Part shown: positions 21,343 to 33,856 of the stretch, piece after piece
Layout: every line of letters starts with the position of its first letter
Numbering within the stretch: the stretch's first letter is position 1
Assembly: GCF_030052815.1 (NCBI RefSeq)
Contig: NC_079500.1
Location: forward strand, 4,486,298-4,550,297
DNA from: Hevea brasiliensis
Taxonomy: Eukaryota; Streptophyta; Magnoliopsida; Malpighiales; Euphorbiaceae
Reading direction: 5' to 3'
Length of the DNA: 64,000 nt
Position numbers and translations under genes: made by a program
The notes under the pieces: generated by a model
Told to the model about the DNA's origin: nothing
The model's database searches: none
Seen by the model: only the letters and a program-made list of their open reading frames with translations

Positions 21343-23328
21343 TGTGAACTTTATCTTATAGCCTGAGGTATATTTCGTAGAAGAGATATGGAGGGTGATG
21401 GGGGAAAGGAAGATGATACTTGGAAAGAAGAAAAATGGAGATGATAAACCTAGATGGGGCCTTTCAACTTCAAGGTATTTTTCTCTTCCACTTCTGTTTG
21501 GCGATCATTGCGATGAAGTTTTGGATTTTCTTTGAATGGGTTTCCCGGAAATTGGCGAGAGTAATATTATTTGTTATTGCTTGGGTTTGACATTTCCATA
21601 AGAAAAATAATTCTTTAAATATGTTAATTAAATATTTAATTTAAAATTAAATTTAATATAAAAAATTTTAAATTAATTTTTTTTTTTAAAAAAACAAAGA
21701 TCAAACTTAGATTAAAGAATAGGATCAACATCCCTCAGCACTTTAAAAAGAATTATATTTTTTTATTATTTCACTGTAATATTAAATTAATAATATATAT
21801 TTATTTTTTTAATAGTATATATTTATATTATATATGTATAATTATTTTTATATTTTAATAAAATTATTAAAATAAAAAAAAATAATTTTTTCTATAGAGT
21901 AGAAAAAATAATTTTTCTTAGAAATTATTTAATTTTCTCTTTAATAAAAAAATAATTTATGTTAATATATTTTTTTTAAGTGTTGCAAATATTAAAAAAA
22001 TATAAAAAATATTTTTTAAAAAAATATTTCCTATAAAATAAACTGAGCTTTATGCATATGATATAACACATATAATTAATTTAATATTACAACTAAATAA
22101 TAAAAAAATTTTATAGAAAATATTTTTGTAAAAAATATTTTTTTATATATAATTTATTTTACGTAAAATAAAAATTTTATAATACTATTTAAATTTTGTA
22201 TATGACCCCTTCTTCCATTATAATTAAGAAACCATTATATATATATATATGAAAAATTTAAAAGGTTATTATAATAATAAATATATTTGAATTTTGTTGC
22301 CAACTCTCGTTTAAAATAATATAAAACAAAGAAAAATGAATGTACTTTATATTATAAAAGTTTGGACTGATATGGGTTATTTGATTATCTTATTAAGGAT
22401 CAAATTGAATTAGGTCAATGTAATATTTTTCTATTTTTTAAAAAAAATTAATAAACCTACATTAATTTTGTAAAAAATTATTTTTTAAAGAAATATTTTC
22501 TCAAAAAAAAACTTATTTTCTATTATTTAATTGTAATATAAAAAATAAAAGAATTTTATTTTTTACTATTTTAAATATACTAAAAATATTAATTTTATTT
22601 CATTTTATAATATTATAAAAACGATTAGCCTATAAAAATGTACATACAATGCTTTTTGAGTCTCAAAGCTTGACTTTAGCTAGTTTATCATTAGATCAAG
22701 GCTTATGAATTTTGTCTATGTCATATTTTTATATTTTAACAATTTTATCAAAATTTAAAAAATAATTTTAATTAAAAATGACTTTTTTTTACTAATATTT
22801 TTGTTGTTAATTAATTTTTATAAACAACCCAAACTTTAAAAAAATATATATTTTCCATAATACAATCAAAATTAAGTATTAAAAGAAATGAAACAATATT
22901 TAACTTAATAGTCCTGTATTTAGGATAAATAAATACTATAAATTTAGTATCATGTTAACCAAAGAGCTTTAAAAATAACTTTTAAAATAACATTTAGTGT
23001 TTTAATTTTAATTAAAATATTATTTCTCTTATTTATACTATTTAATGGCGTAATATTTATATTAGTGTTTAAAAGTTGAAGAATTAATTTATGAAAAGTT
23101 ATATCTACCACTTTTAGAAGTTGAGAGAGTATTTTGATCAGATCAATAAAATAATATTACTATTTTTAGATTTAATAATTAATTTAACAGTTATTTTTAC
23201 TAAACATTTATACTTTAAATCACTATATAAATATATTTTTTTGAATTTAAAATTTTTATTAAAAACAAGGAAAATTTTAACTGAACATATCCAAACTAAA
23301 CCCAATCATCAAACCCTCCAAATACACC
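21343..23328. other. AT-rich spacer upstream of the CNL pseudogene
   Basis: The first 250 bp may hold the old promoter/5' UTR of the pseudogene. The rest is very AT-rich with homopolymer runs and an (AT)n stretch near 22236. No gene or element borders could be supported. Confidence 0.4.
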
Positions 23329-23870
23329 TAGGGCTGAGCAGAATTCGGTTTAAATTGAAAAATCGAACCGAACCGAGTCAATTCAGTTTAATCGGTTTGG
23401 TTTTAAAATTAAATCGGTTCGGTTCGGTTTTACATTATAAAAATTTCGATTATTTCGGTTCGATTCGGTTTTGAAGAGAAAAAAATCGGTTAAATAGAAC
23501 CGAACCGAATAGTAATTTATATAGTCAAATCAAACTAAATCGAATCAAATTGATTTTTGATTTGATTTATTTTTATGAAAAATTTATAAATTATATTTAA
23601 TTATATATATATATTAATTGTTTAATTTCATTGATTAATGGTTATTAGGTTCAAACTAAAGTTAAAATTAAATCAAATAACTTGAAAATCAAGTCTAAAT
23701 TAAAAAGCAATAAAAAATCAAACCGATCGGTTTAAATCAAACCAAACTGAAATAGAGCGGTTCGGTTCGATTTTTTACTCATTTCGGTTCAGTTCGATTT
23801 CTAAAATTCATGGTTCGATTTTTATAATTTAATTCGATTTGGTTCGGTTTGAACCGAATGCTCACCCCTA
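23329..23870. mobile_element. hAT-type MITE with perfect 8 bp target duplication (542 bp)
   Basis: The ends TAGGGCTGAGCA and TGCTCACCCCTA are inverted. The flanks are identical octamers AATACACC at 23321-23328 and 23871-23878. The inside is made of CGGTTCGGTT-like motifs and their complements, known from many plant hAT MITEs. It has no transposase. An incidental 117-codon frame at 23121-23474 runs into it and is not a gene. Confidence 0.9.
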
Positions 23871-23878
23871 AATACACC

Positions 23879-25455
23879 CAACCTAAGACTCATAGTGTTA
23901 ACTGGAAAAACCTGGTGAACCTCGGAATATCAAAAATTAGAAATAGAACTAGAAATCTCAAACCACGCAAGAGAACTAGCATAAAATAAAGCCGCCATCG
24001 TAAAAAAATTAAACAATTTTATTTAACTTTTTTCTTAATTCATTGAAAAAAAGTACCTACTGCTTAAAATAAAAGTAATTTATAATTGAAAATAATTATA
24101 TAAATAATTAATTATTAATAATTAATATCTAATAATTAACTATTAATAAAACAGTAAATAACTATTTAAACGTCTATAACCAATGTTACCCTACCATCAT
24201 GTTAGTAGGAGTCCAACATCATGAAAGGGCAATACCTCAAAAAAGGAAAAGGAACAAGGCATACCCAGTTGCCACTATAATCCTAACGTCCCATCCCTTT
24301 CTCATATTATATTTGTTGTAAACAACAACGGATAGTGAAGCCATGATGGTTCCATCCCTTTCTCATATAATATATTACAAGCAACATATTCTCATCGCTC
24401 ATCAAAACATGACTAGCTTATCTCCTCATCAATCAATAGTCAATTCAACTACCATATTCTTCTTCACTATTCTATAGTTCTTCCTTGGAAATCAAAGGTT
24501 GAAATTTCTTCACCTCATAGTCAATTGCACTTCTAGACGTGTTTGAATCAAAGTTGCCAAAAAAAAAAAGATTTAAAATATATTTTAATTATTTTATTAT
24601 ATATATTATATTTAAAAGAAGCCTTAAATTTCTTTGGACATAAATATATTAATGGAGTCCATGTTTGCGGGTAATTCAAATTTCCAATAAGAACTTTTAT
24701 CTTCTAATGCCCAATAAAAGGGTTCCTCAAAACCCAAGGATAAGCCAATAAAGGTCAAGAAAGGCGTGAACCGATAAAACAATGGCTAAAAAGTTTAGCT
24801 GTTTATGAATTTTGTTCTCTATTTTATTTTTTTTTAATTTTAATTTATTATTAAAAATTTTTAAATTTTATTTTTTTTCATAAAAAATTTCTTTAATCCA
24901 CGATAATAAACTTTTAAATTAAAAAATTATTTTAAAATATAATATGATATTATAAATATAGTTTCAACACTAACGATAAATCTTTTTTTTTTTAAGTAAA
25001 TCAATCATTGTGATATCATTAATATTTTTTTATAATAAATTTAGATAATGATTGAAATGATATATTTTTTTAAATATGAAAAAAAATTTAAATATGAAAA
25101 AAAATGTGATAAAAATAATTTTATTATTTTTTTAATCTAAAAATCTATTAAATCATGTCAAAGAGATTTTTATAAAATAAAATTTAAATTTTAAAATTTT
25201 TTAAATAATAAATTAAAGTTATGAAGCAAAAGGAAAATATAGGGTAAAATTTAGAAATAAATAATAAAAATTACCCCTAAAATAAATTGATAGAGAAAGA
25301 AAAATAAATTATATAATTATTATATTAAATATTTATACAAAAATTTATATAAAATTAATTAAAAATATAGGTATTCAATTTAACCGTACAACAAAAATGT
25401 ACTCTCCTGTCTAATAATCTAAAAATTAAATGAATTTTATTGTGATTTTAAAGGG

Positions 25456-25497
<42 letters not shown>

Positions 25498-25935
25498 TAG
25501 GTATTTAATTAGTACATAGATTTGATCACGTTGTCCTTTTGAAAAGTCAATATCACTCATCTCATGATCTCATCCCATCAAACTCAAATCTCCACCGTGA
25601 ATAATGATTACATCACTTATTCTATTGTGTACTTTACAAACACGGAGTTAAAACCCCAATCTTGTACGTGTTCTGTCCTTCACTTACAGGCGTTACCTGC
25701 AGTTTACTCCCAATCCCATTGGTGCGCTATTTACAAGTGATGCACTTGCGCGTTGTTCTTGTAAGTTCTGGAAAAAATTATAAAACAGAAGAAAAAAAAC
25801 AAAATAAAGACGTTAGCCACCGCCGGCACTGCTATGAATAACACCACTTAACAAGAACAAACATACAAAATCCAACAACGGTTTTCATACCTCACCACCG
25901 CTTAAGCCGCCGCCGCCACCACCGCCAACGACGGA
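23879..25935. other. AT-rich spacer and probable promoter/5' UTR of the CTL gene
   Basis: The interval holds long AT-rich runs and an (AT)n microsatellite at about 25459-25492. The last 300 bp become more mixed in composition and end in a CCGCCGCC-rich leader just before the ATG at 25936. No other gene was found. Confidence 0.4.
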
Positions 25936-28625
25936 ATGGGTGGTACAGAACCTGTAAGAGAAGCAAACGTACTATAATTTCTCTATCTTTGCTTTTTTTT
26001 TTTGGGCCTTCTTTTGTAATGTGTCAGCTGCTAACAGTTCCAAGAATTTGTTGTTCAGGAGCTGGAGGAGGAGAATGAAAGGAGAGAGGAAGAGGATAAA
26101 GGAGATGAAGAGGAAGAAGTAGAAGGGGAATATGAAGGAAATGAGGAGGGAGAGAGAGATGTGGAGAAAGGAGAGGTGGGTGTTAAAGAAAAGGTGATGG
26201 AGAGAAATAATGTTAATGATGAAGGCCAGAGAAATTTTCGTGTGTCAACGTTGCAAAGATTAAACCCATCAAACCCTTTGAGAATTGCATTCAATAATTC
26301 TACTAGAGTTGCTATTCCTCCTCCTTCCCAGACTTCTCTGCCTCGCTCTGCACCAGCCCCACAAGTAAGTTCTTTCTTTTTCTTGCTTCTGGGATCAAAC
26401 AAAGATGGCTTCATCTTTTTTTTTTTTTTTAATTTTTTGAAAATGATTTGTCATTTTGTTTTTTCTTTGGTGTTGACAAATATTTTTATCAATTTTGTTA
26501 AAAGTTGGTAAATTCTGGTAAAACAATTTTTTAGTAAGTTTTAATATTTAAAGCCGTTAATTAGCATGTTTATACAAAAGTGAAAATTCATTGCTTTTAC
26601 CTAATTTTTCACTAATTAATAGGAAAATTTATGTCTCTCTCTCTCTCTCTCTCTCTCTATACCAAGGAGATAATTTTTTTTTTCTTTTTTCATCTTTTGT
26701 GAGCAGCCATCAATAACAACACTCAATTCAAGAAGGTATACCAACAGAATATTTCTGTTTCTGTTTGTGCTGCACATGGTTCTGGCTTTTGGGCTAGTAT
26801 GTTTTCTTGTATTCAAGGGAATTCAGGGACTTGTGGTAGCATCAGATACTGTTAAAAGAAAAGAGAAGAGGATATTGAAGTATTTCCTCCCTCAAGCTGA
26901 AGTTGCATCTTTATTGAGCATTACTCTTGCTTTGGTATGGCAAAAAGCAGTTAGGGTATGGCCTGGATTCATGATTCATTTCATATTATGGGGCTCTTTC
27001 TTTATGTCACTGTCAGCTGGAATTCTCTTAATTTGTTTCCAGACGGCTCCCACTGATGGTGTTGGAGTTTGTTTTGTTGCCTTTGCAATTGGTAATGGCT
27101 TATATGCTTGTTGGGTAAATCAAAGAATCAAGTTTAGTACTAAAATCTTGATTAAATCGCTTGAACCTGTTCCAAAATTTGGTGATTTGAATCAACCTAC
27201 TTATTGGATGCTTGGAATTGGGTTCCTGTGGATGTCTCTGTGGATTTTAGCTGTCATTGGAGCTTTAAATTTCCACTTTGCACCCTTGACAATCATTGCA
27301 TTGGTATTGAGCTTGGCTTGGACTACAGAGGTTATGAGGAATGTGGTTAATTTGACCGTTAGCAGGGTAATCTCTCTGTATTATCTCAGAGGGATGCAAG
27401 CAAATACTAAATTTTGCTTCCAAAGAGCTGTAACTCGGAATCTTGGAAGTGCTTGTCTGGGATCTCTATTTGTGCCAGCAATTGAAGCACTGAGAATCGT
27501 TGCTCGGGGTCTGAATTTGCTCGAGGGAGAGGATGAATTCATGTTTTCTTGTGCTCATTGCTGTCTTGGAGTCATGGAGTGCATCTTCAGATATGGCAAT
27601 GGCTGGGCCTTCGCGCAGGTTATGTCTTGAGACTAACGAACTTAACTTTTACAGTACTTCTCCAAACGGTTTAGTACTGCTTGCTTATTACATAGAACGT
27701 CACTAAGTTTCCCAAGTAGAGCCAAAGAGATAATCTGAACATGACTTTCTAGTTGATAGTCCTTTTCAGCAAGTTGAAAAGTTTTCATGAATATCTTCCT
27801 TAGAAGATTTAAAATTGTTGCAACTTCTTTGTCAGGACATTTATTGCAGGCTTGAATTATTCTCTATTGTTCTTGGTAATTCTAAATGGTGCTGGATAAA
27901 TCCAAAGCAATGGAAACATAATTGTGCTACTGCTTCCGATATGAAACTCACATTTCTTATAAATTTGCCAAATTTTTCTTAGCTTAGTCACAATTCATGG
28001 TCAGGCAAAGGGCTAACTTATTCTGAGAGGCATTATACTGAGTTATCCTTCTAACCATTATTGCAGATAGCTGCATATGGAAAAGGTTTTGTACAGGCAT
28101 CACAAGACACTTGGGCTCTCTTTCAGAGGCAAGATATGGTAACCCTTGTTGACTCTGACATTACCAGCTCAATTTGTTTCCTTACTGGAGTTTGCAGTGC
28201 ATCCATTTGCGTCATTGTTGTAGCTGCTTGGACTGCTGAAGTGCATAAGCCCTTCACAGCTTCCATCTCCCTTCTGGCATTCTTTATTGGATACCTCATG
28301 GTTGGTAGCCCTTATTTGAAAAAAAAAACTTTATTTGGTTAATTATCTTTGTTTAAATCATGTGGCCAATTGGGTATTTTATAATCTTTTATGAAGAATC
28401 TTTATCAGTTAGCTCTTTGATTAACTCAGATTCATTAATAATTTGCAGACTAGAATTGCTATGGCACTGCCACATGCTTGTGTGAGCTGCTACTACGTTT
28501 GCTATGCAGAAAATCCCGAGAACAGATTGTTTGATAAAACCATCAAAGATCGCCAGAACTTGTTGAAATCTGGCCGCGATGTGGTCGTTCCTACTCCTCG
28601 GGCCCCCCATCGACTTAGCTCATAA
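25936..28625 (+). CDS. Choline transporter-like (CTL/SLC44, DUF580) membrane protein, five exons
   Basis: Exons 25936-25953, 26059-26364, 26707-27618, 28067-28300 and 28449-28625 join in phase with GT-AG borders and give about 548 residues. The N-terminal roughly 60 residues are almost entirely Glu/Asp/Lys/Arg/Gly (ELEEENERREEEDKGDEEEE). A basic/serine-proline stretch follows (residues about 80-115), then multiple hydrophobic segments through the large third exon (LHMVLAFGLVCFLVFKG, FILWGSFFMSLSAGILLICF and others). The C-terminal half carries the family's signature area (LGSACLGSLFVPAIEALR). The short C-terminus ends VPTPRAPHRLSS. Family members are multi-pass transporters linked to choline/ethanolamine or related solute transport. 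Which substrate this one carries cannot be read from the sequence. The six-codon first exon was chosen because it supplies the only upstream ATG in phase with a good donor. Confidence 0.88.
26632..26658 (+). repeat. (CT)n microsatellite in CTL intron 2
   Basis: About thirteen CT units sit some 50 bp upstream of the third exon and may act as part of the polypyrimidine region. Such a run is likely to vary in length between individuals. Confidence 0.85.
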
Positions 28626-29492
28626 ACTAAGGCGAGATTTTTCCAGGAAAATTACAGAAGCTATGCGAGGTCACAGATTGAACATACAGTAAAAAATGTA
28701 GCATTGCTATGGTCACTTTCAATGAGGGGTCCAAGGACTCTAAATTCAAGCCAATCAAGCTAGAGGTAAATTTATCCTTTAATGGTTAAGTTGGTGATGG
28801 AAGATGGAATTCGAATGTAAAAACTCAGCGATTATCGGATGATCTTGATTTGGGTAGGAATTTTATGGAGAACACAGTGGGATTCCAAACAAGAAAGCAA
28901 AGGTATTAGGTGCAGAGATAGGAAAATTTAGGTTCCATCTTTGAAAAAAATATTATTAAGAGAAACAGTCTTGGATTCTAAAAAGATTATACCGAATATA
29001 TCTGAATAAATCCAGAAAAGCTCATTGGCTTCACCGTTATTTTATTAACTTTCATCATTGTTTAATTTAGTTTTGGTATCCCTTTTGCAATCTTTGCAGC
29101 TTGTAAGTATCTCCATGAGTAGTGTATCATAATTGATACTTTCTTACTTATCTTATTTAAGGAATTAAAATATGGGTTTGGCTTTACTAAAATAATAGGG
29201 TTAAGATAGGCTTGATGTTAGGTTTGCCTTGATTAAAACAAAATGTAAGGACAATTAAAGAGCTGGCCTTTTGATAGGTTTTGGTTGGATATGGAACGAG
29301 TAGCCAACAACAACTCAATATTATAACAAGCATTATTGGGGTTTACTTTTGTTTTAATTTTTATATGGAGAAAATCAGATAGTGCTAGCTAGTATTTTAG
29401 AGAGGAATATGAAGCATTAAATTATAGGGGATGAGTAATTCTTAAATTATGTGTTTATATTATATATGTATAAGTATTTTCATATTTTAATA
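28626..29492. other. CTL gene 3' region and spacer
   Basis: It is the probable 3' untranslated region for the first few hundred bases and then AT-rich spacer. No gene signal was seen. Confidence 0.4.
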
Positions 29493-29973
29493 GAGTAAAT
29501 ATTATATGCAGTTACTCAATTTTACGAGTATTTTTTATAAAAGTCACTGAACTTTAATTTCTTTTATGAAATTTATTGAATTTTAATTTGATTTTATAAA
29601 AGTTACTGTAATCAAAAATTAAAAATTTTCAAATTAATCTACTAACTTGTCAACTATTTTATAAGTAAAATTACCTTATTTTATTTTTTTTTTAAAAAGA
29701 AAATAAGATATATAAAACGTATCTAGTTACCCCTTTCACCATCAAACTTCTCATCTTTCTCTATTTCTTTTTCACGAACAACTGTTAATTAGATAATTTT
29801 ATTTATAAAATAATTGATAGGTCAGCAGGTTAATTTCAAAACCTTTAATTTCTCGTTATAATGACTTTTATGAAATAAAATTAAAGTTTAATGAGTTTTA
29901 TGAAAAAAATTAAAGTTCAATGACTTTTATGAAAATACTCATAAAGTTGAGTAATCACGTGTGATAATTACTC
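29493..29973. mobile_element. MITE with inverted repeats of about 200 bp
   Basis: The left half (GAGTAAATATTATATGC..., then ATAAAAGTCACTGAACTTTA) returns as its complement in the right half (...TTAAAGTTCAATGACTTTTAT...GATAATTACTC). About 80 bp of unrelated sequence lies between them. Within each arm the motif AAAAGTCAnTGAACTTTAATT is itself repeated about three times. Flanks ATTTTAATA and ATTCAAATA could be a decayed 9 bp target duplication, which would fit a Mutator-like origin. That assignment is tentative. Confidence 0.7.
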
Positions 29974-30789
29974 CATTCAAATAAGATTTTTAAAATACAA
30001 AAAAAATTTTTCTGAAAAAAGAAAGTTATTTTTCTTAAAAATTGCTTAGTTTTTTTTTAATTAGAAAATTATTTTTATTAATCTATTTTTTAAATGTCCC
30101 AAATTTTAAAAATTATAAAAGTTTATTTTTAAAAAAAATATTATTTTACAAAATAAATGAAGCCTAAATCAAGATTTGAAATGATATATAGGTAGAATGA
30201 TCATGATTTTCCTAGCCCTTCCTTTCCATCTTTCCTTTCTTGGTACTCTTTATAATAGTCAAAATGAGTCCCAACTCTACTATATTGCCCCTGCCAAAAG
30301 AACCACTAAACAAAGGCTTAAGCACCAAATGAGGTTATAGTCATTGTTTGGAGTCTTCTAGAGCTAAAGAAAGAACAAACATTTTAGGTAGAACATCCAT
30401 TTCAGTTTCTTGTGATCTTCAAGAATCATACATATGTTTATATATAAATTTTGAGCTAAATTCATTATCAATTTTACATCTATCATGTTTGAATTTGTAT
30501 TTTAATATATTCATGAAAAAATAATATTTGAATTAATTTTATATATATTTGATTGACTCCAATCTAATATAAACATGAATTTACATGAGAACGAGTTTAA
30601 CAATGATTATATTAAATATTTGTATTGAGATATGTATTAAATTAATTAAAATGTATATAAAGAACATATAGATTTAAATCTAAATTTTTAATCTAATAAT
30701 TATTAAATTCATTCTTATAAGAATTAGAAACTTATATATCCATCCTTAATATCATCTCTATTCTGTTATTGACATATGATGTAATAAAT

Positions 30790-31274
30790 AATAAATTTTA
30801 ACAATTGTCCATGAATTTATATGGTTGTAATATTATAGTCCTTCAACTTTAAAATATAATATAAAACCCCTTCAACTTTCAAATTTTGCACAGTAAAACC
30901 TATCTGACTTCTAATTACTGATTTTACAGTTAAATGCTGACGTGAACAGATCCAGCGTTACGTTTAGTCAGCATTTTTCTTTCATTTCTTATGCAAAGTA
31001 TAAAATTATTTTCTCTACACCTGAAAATTATTTTCTCTACGGAGAGTAGAAGATTCAATTTATACATGGCTTGAGAAAGAAAAGAGAAATGATGACTAGG
31101 CATTACACTGGAACTGTCCACGTCAATGTCTAACCGGAAAACCAGTGATTGGAGGTTAAAGAAATTTTACTGTATAAAATTTAAAAATTGAGGAGATTTT
31201 ATATTACATTTTTAAGTTGAATGATTGTAATATTACATTTATAAAAGTTCAATGGTAGTTATTAAAATTTATCC
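30790..31274. mobile_element. MITE with long inverted repeats and a 12 bp direct flank (485 bp)
   Basis: The arms begin ATAAATTTTAAC... and end ...TTAAAATTTATCC. They remain complementary for about 170 bp, with shared landmarks CTTCAACTT, ACAGTAAAA and GACGTG. The exact sequence GATGTAATAAAT flanks both sides (30778-30789 and 31275-31286). The true target copy is probably 9-12 bp of this. There is no coding capacity apart from chance frames. Confidence 0.78.
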
Positions 31275-31286
31275 GATGTAATAAAT

Positions 31287-32555
31287 GCAACCAAGAAAAA
31301 TGTATTCCAATGGCAAAAGCAATCTCTCTCTCTCTACAAGCCAAAAAGAGATGGAGGAATGCATTGAACATGACTGCCACTATCTAGCTAGGGCACTTCA
31401 CAGAAGATACATCTGGCGGATTATAGAGTAGATTAAAGGGCAAGACTTCTTCCTATTTCCAAGTGGTTAAGCAGGTCAATCATCTCTTTTTACTATTATT
31501 TCTTAGAATCTTCCAGTCTACAATCCCTTAGCTGACCTCAACAACCCTACAAAAGCTAAGTCCTTTTAATGAACGTCTCTCCCAAGTAAAAGACCAGAAG
31601 GGTTAGGCATCTTGCCCCCCATGCCCCACACCGCCCCCCTCCCCCGCCTTTTTTGTTCCATAGCAGTGTAGAAAAGGAGATTTGATAGGGGATGGAATAA
31701 TTTTGGCCAAAATCATTGTTTTGTATTAATTAGAATAGTTTAATTGATTTTTTTTAAAAAACTTTTAAAAGTATATAAAAATAATAAAATTTTAAATTTG
31801 AATTTTTTTTCTATTAATTATGAAATTCATCACTTAAATTATTGGAGGGAGAGAGTTACATTATATTATATATTATATTAACACATATTTATGTGGATTT
31901 TGGTTTTTTTTTTGTTAAATATTTTGGGCCATTTCTTTTTGAGTGTAAACATTGTGTTAATGTTAGGGTTCTAGCAAAATTTTTTTACTCTTCTTTTATT
32001 TCTTATCAAGTGAAAGTTGATAAAACATTAACAAATGCGAGATTGACAAACCAAATTGACCAATGGAGTTAAATGTCTCATGCTAAGAGAAAATTTAATA
32101 ATTGGACATGTTCCTTTGGAAAAGGAAAATATCATCAAAGCTCTCCAAATTGCGACTTAAATAATGCACTTGATTGTCTTTCCTCAAAAGACTAGCTAAT
32201 TTTTTCTTGATTGGAAGGAAACTTGAAGATGAGCAAGATTAATGGAGAGAAAACGATAAGCATAAGAATAAATCAAGTGTTGCATGGCCTAACAATTGAC
32301 ATTGAATAAAACTATCAATAAAATATCAAAGAAAACATTGGCACCAAAAATTTATACCAAGAAGAAGATGCAACAACCATTATACAACAATGTTCACCAA
32401 AATATATGGAAGGGATGCAAGAAATAGCCATGCAAATCAAGGTCCTTCAGTGCATTATTACCAGCAAAAACAAACTATAATTCTCACTACAATCTGAATC
32501 ACATAACAAAAGATCATTGGCCTGTTCTCCAAACACTGGTCCTACTTTTTCACCA
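31287..32555. other. Spacer between the CTL and NAA10 genes, including a C-rich tract
   Basis: No coding signal is supported. An open frame at 31842-32072 lacks any family resemblance. The notable object is the C-rich tract near 31612. The stretch just left of 32556 should include the NAA10 3' untranslated region. Confidence 0.4.
31612..31651 (-). other. C-rich tract, possible G-quadruplex on the minus strand
   Basis: Four C runs (CCCCCC, CCCC, CCCCCC, CCCCC) fall within about 35 bp, so the minus strand offers four G runs with short loops. It stands out sharply in an AT-rich spacer. Confidence 0.6.
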
Positions 32556-33856
32556 TCACCCTGCTTTCGATTCTGATTTTGTACTAGTTTTTGCCTCTGA
32601 TTTTGAGTCTGGTCTTGCTTCCACAGACTTGGTATCAGCTGCACAACATCCACCACCATGATGATGATGATGATGGTGATAGTGATGTCCATGATGATGA
32701 ATCTGTTTCCCCTTAAGTTGCTTCCGCATGTCATATGCGTCCTCTCCATCTGCATAATACTTTGCCTCCACATCATGAATCTTATAACCCAATGTTTCTG
32801 TGTAGAGATTAAATGCTGCCCGGTTACTCTTCCTAACATGCAGTGAGACATACTCTGCACCAAACACCTGTTCCAAATAATACCATTGTGATGAGATAGA
32901 GATACACATTCACAACTCATTTACACACTAACCCTTTATCCAGTTTTGCACTTATAGTTGCTCTATTAAGACAATTTTCGAACAAAATTCCGACTATTTG
33001 CCACACAAACTACAACTACTTAACTGATCACATTGGCAATGTGGAAATACTCATTTCGCACTTTCAATTAAAAAAATGGTTCAGAACTTGTTCTTAGAAA
33101 CAAAATAGTTCAGTAATATCAATCATATAAGAGCTTAATATCAGCATTTGTTCACACCAAAATATCTTCAAGAATAGTGAATTCATGGACCTAAAGTAGT
33201 CTGATACATATTTTGCATAATGATGCTCTTTCCTTTGGGGATAATCATGTAACACAATTCAACTACAAAAGTATAAAATGACATAAATCACATTCACAAT
33301 CAATTCCCTTAATCAGAATTTAAGGGATATCCATTCAATCCCGAGTGGCATTCATTCAAATACAAAAACATGCGTAGCCATCAAACTACAGGCTTTTTCT
33401 TCTTCAAAAGTGGTACTAAAACTGCTTCTCAATTTCACTAATTTTATTAAAACGCTCAAAAAACAGAGAAATTTTATGCATTTCTTAAGCATTCAAAGGG
33501 TGAAAAATCAAATCCCTAATTCAATATCTTCACAAGAATTAAGCATAATACTTAACCTGTTCCATGGCGGTCTGTGCAGCGTTCATGAGCTTAGTGGCGA
33601 GGCCCAACTTGCGGTGGGTGCGGAGGACGGCGAGAGAGGTAATATGACCGTGACACTCGTTAGATTCTTCCTCCATCTTGGCTAAGACGTAGCCAACGAT
33701 GCGGCCGTTGTAGTCCTCGGCGACGTAGAGGAGCTGGGGCCAGGAGAGGATGTGGTAGAAATAATACTTCATCTGGTAGTTTTCCGGTAGGCACAGCAGG
33801 TTACAGGCTTGCATCGCCAGTAGGTCATCTATTGTCGCCTTCCTTATGCAAACCAT
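32556..33856 (-). CDS. NAA10: N-terminal acetyltransferase A catalytic subunit NAA10, two exons
   Basis: Exon 1 (33856-33557) and exon 2 (32867-32556) join in phase to give 203 residues. The N-terminal 150 residues are a GNAT acetyltransferase fold: [20 protein letters not shown] at the start, [20 protein letters not shown], and the acetyl-CoA binding stretch with [19 protein letters not shown] around residues 73-91. Then follows the conserved [19 protein letters not shown] block. NAA10 with NAA15 forms the ribosome-bound NatA complex, which acetylates N-terminal Ser/Ala/Thr/Gly after Met removal. The C-terminal tail has a long His-rich tract ([14 protein letters not shown]), GGGCC and then a Lys/Ser-rich end, close to the plant family pattern and length. 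Identification is by recognition of the family sequence. Confidence 0.93.

Noticed and set aside
23121..23474. 117-codon frame overlapping the hAT MITE
   Set aside because: It crosses the exact MITE border at 23329, so it is an accidental junction frame.
26055..26414. Minus-strand serine-rich frame opposite the CTL exon 2
   Set aside because: It is the shadow of the acidic GAG/GAA codons on the other strand. The plus strand exons join in phase into a known family.
31842..32072. 76-codon frame in the CTL-NAA10 spacer
   Set aside because: It is AT-driven, without family resemblance or conserved context.
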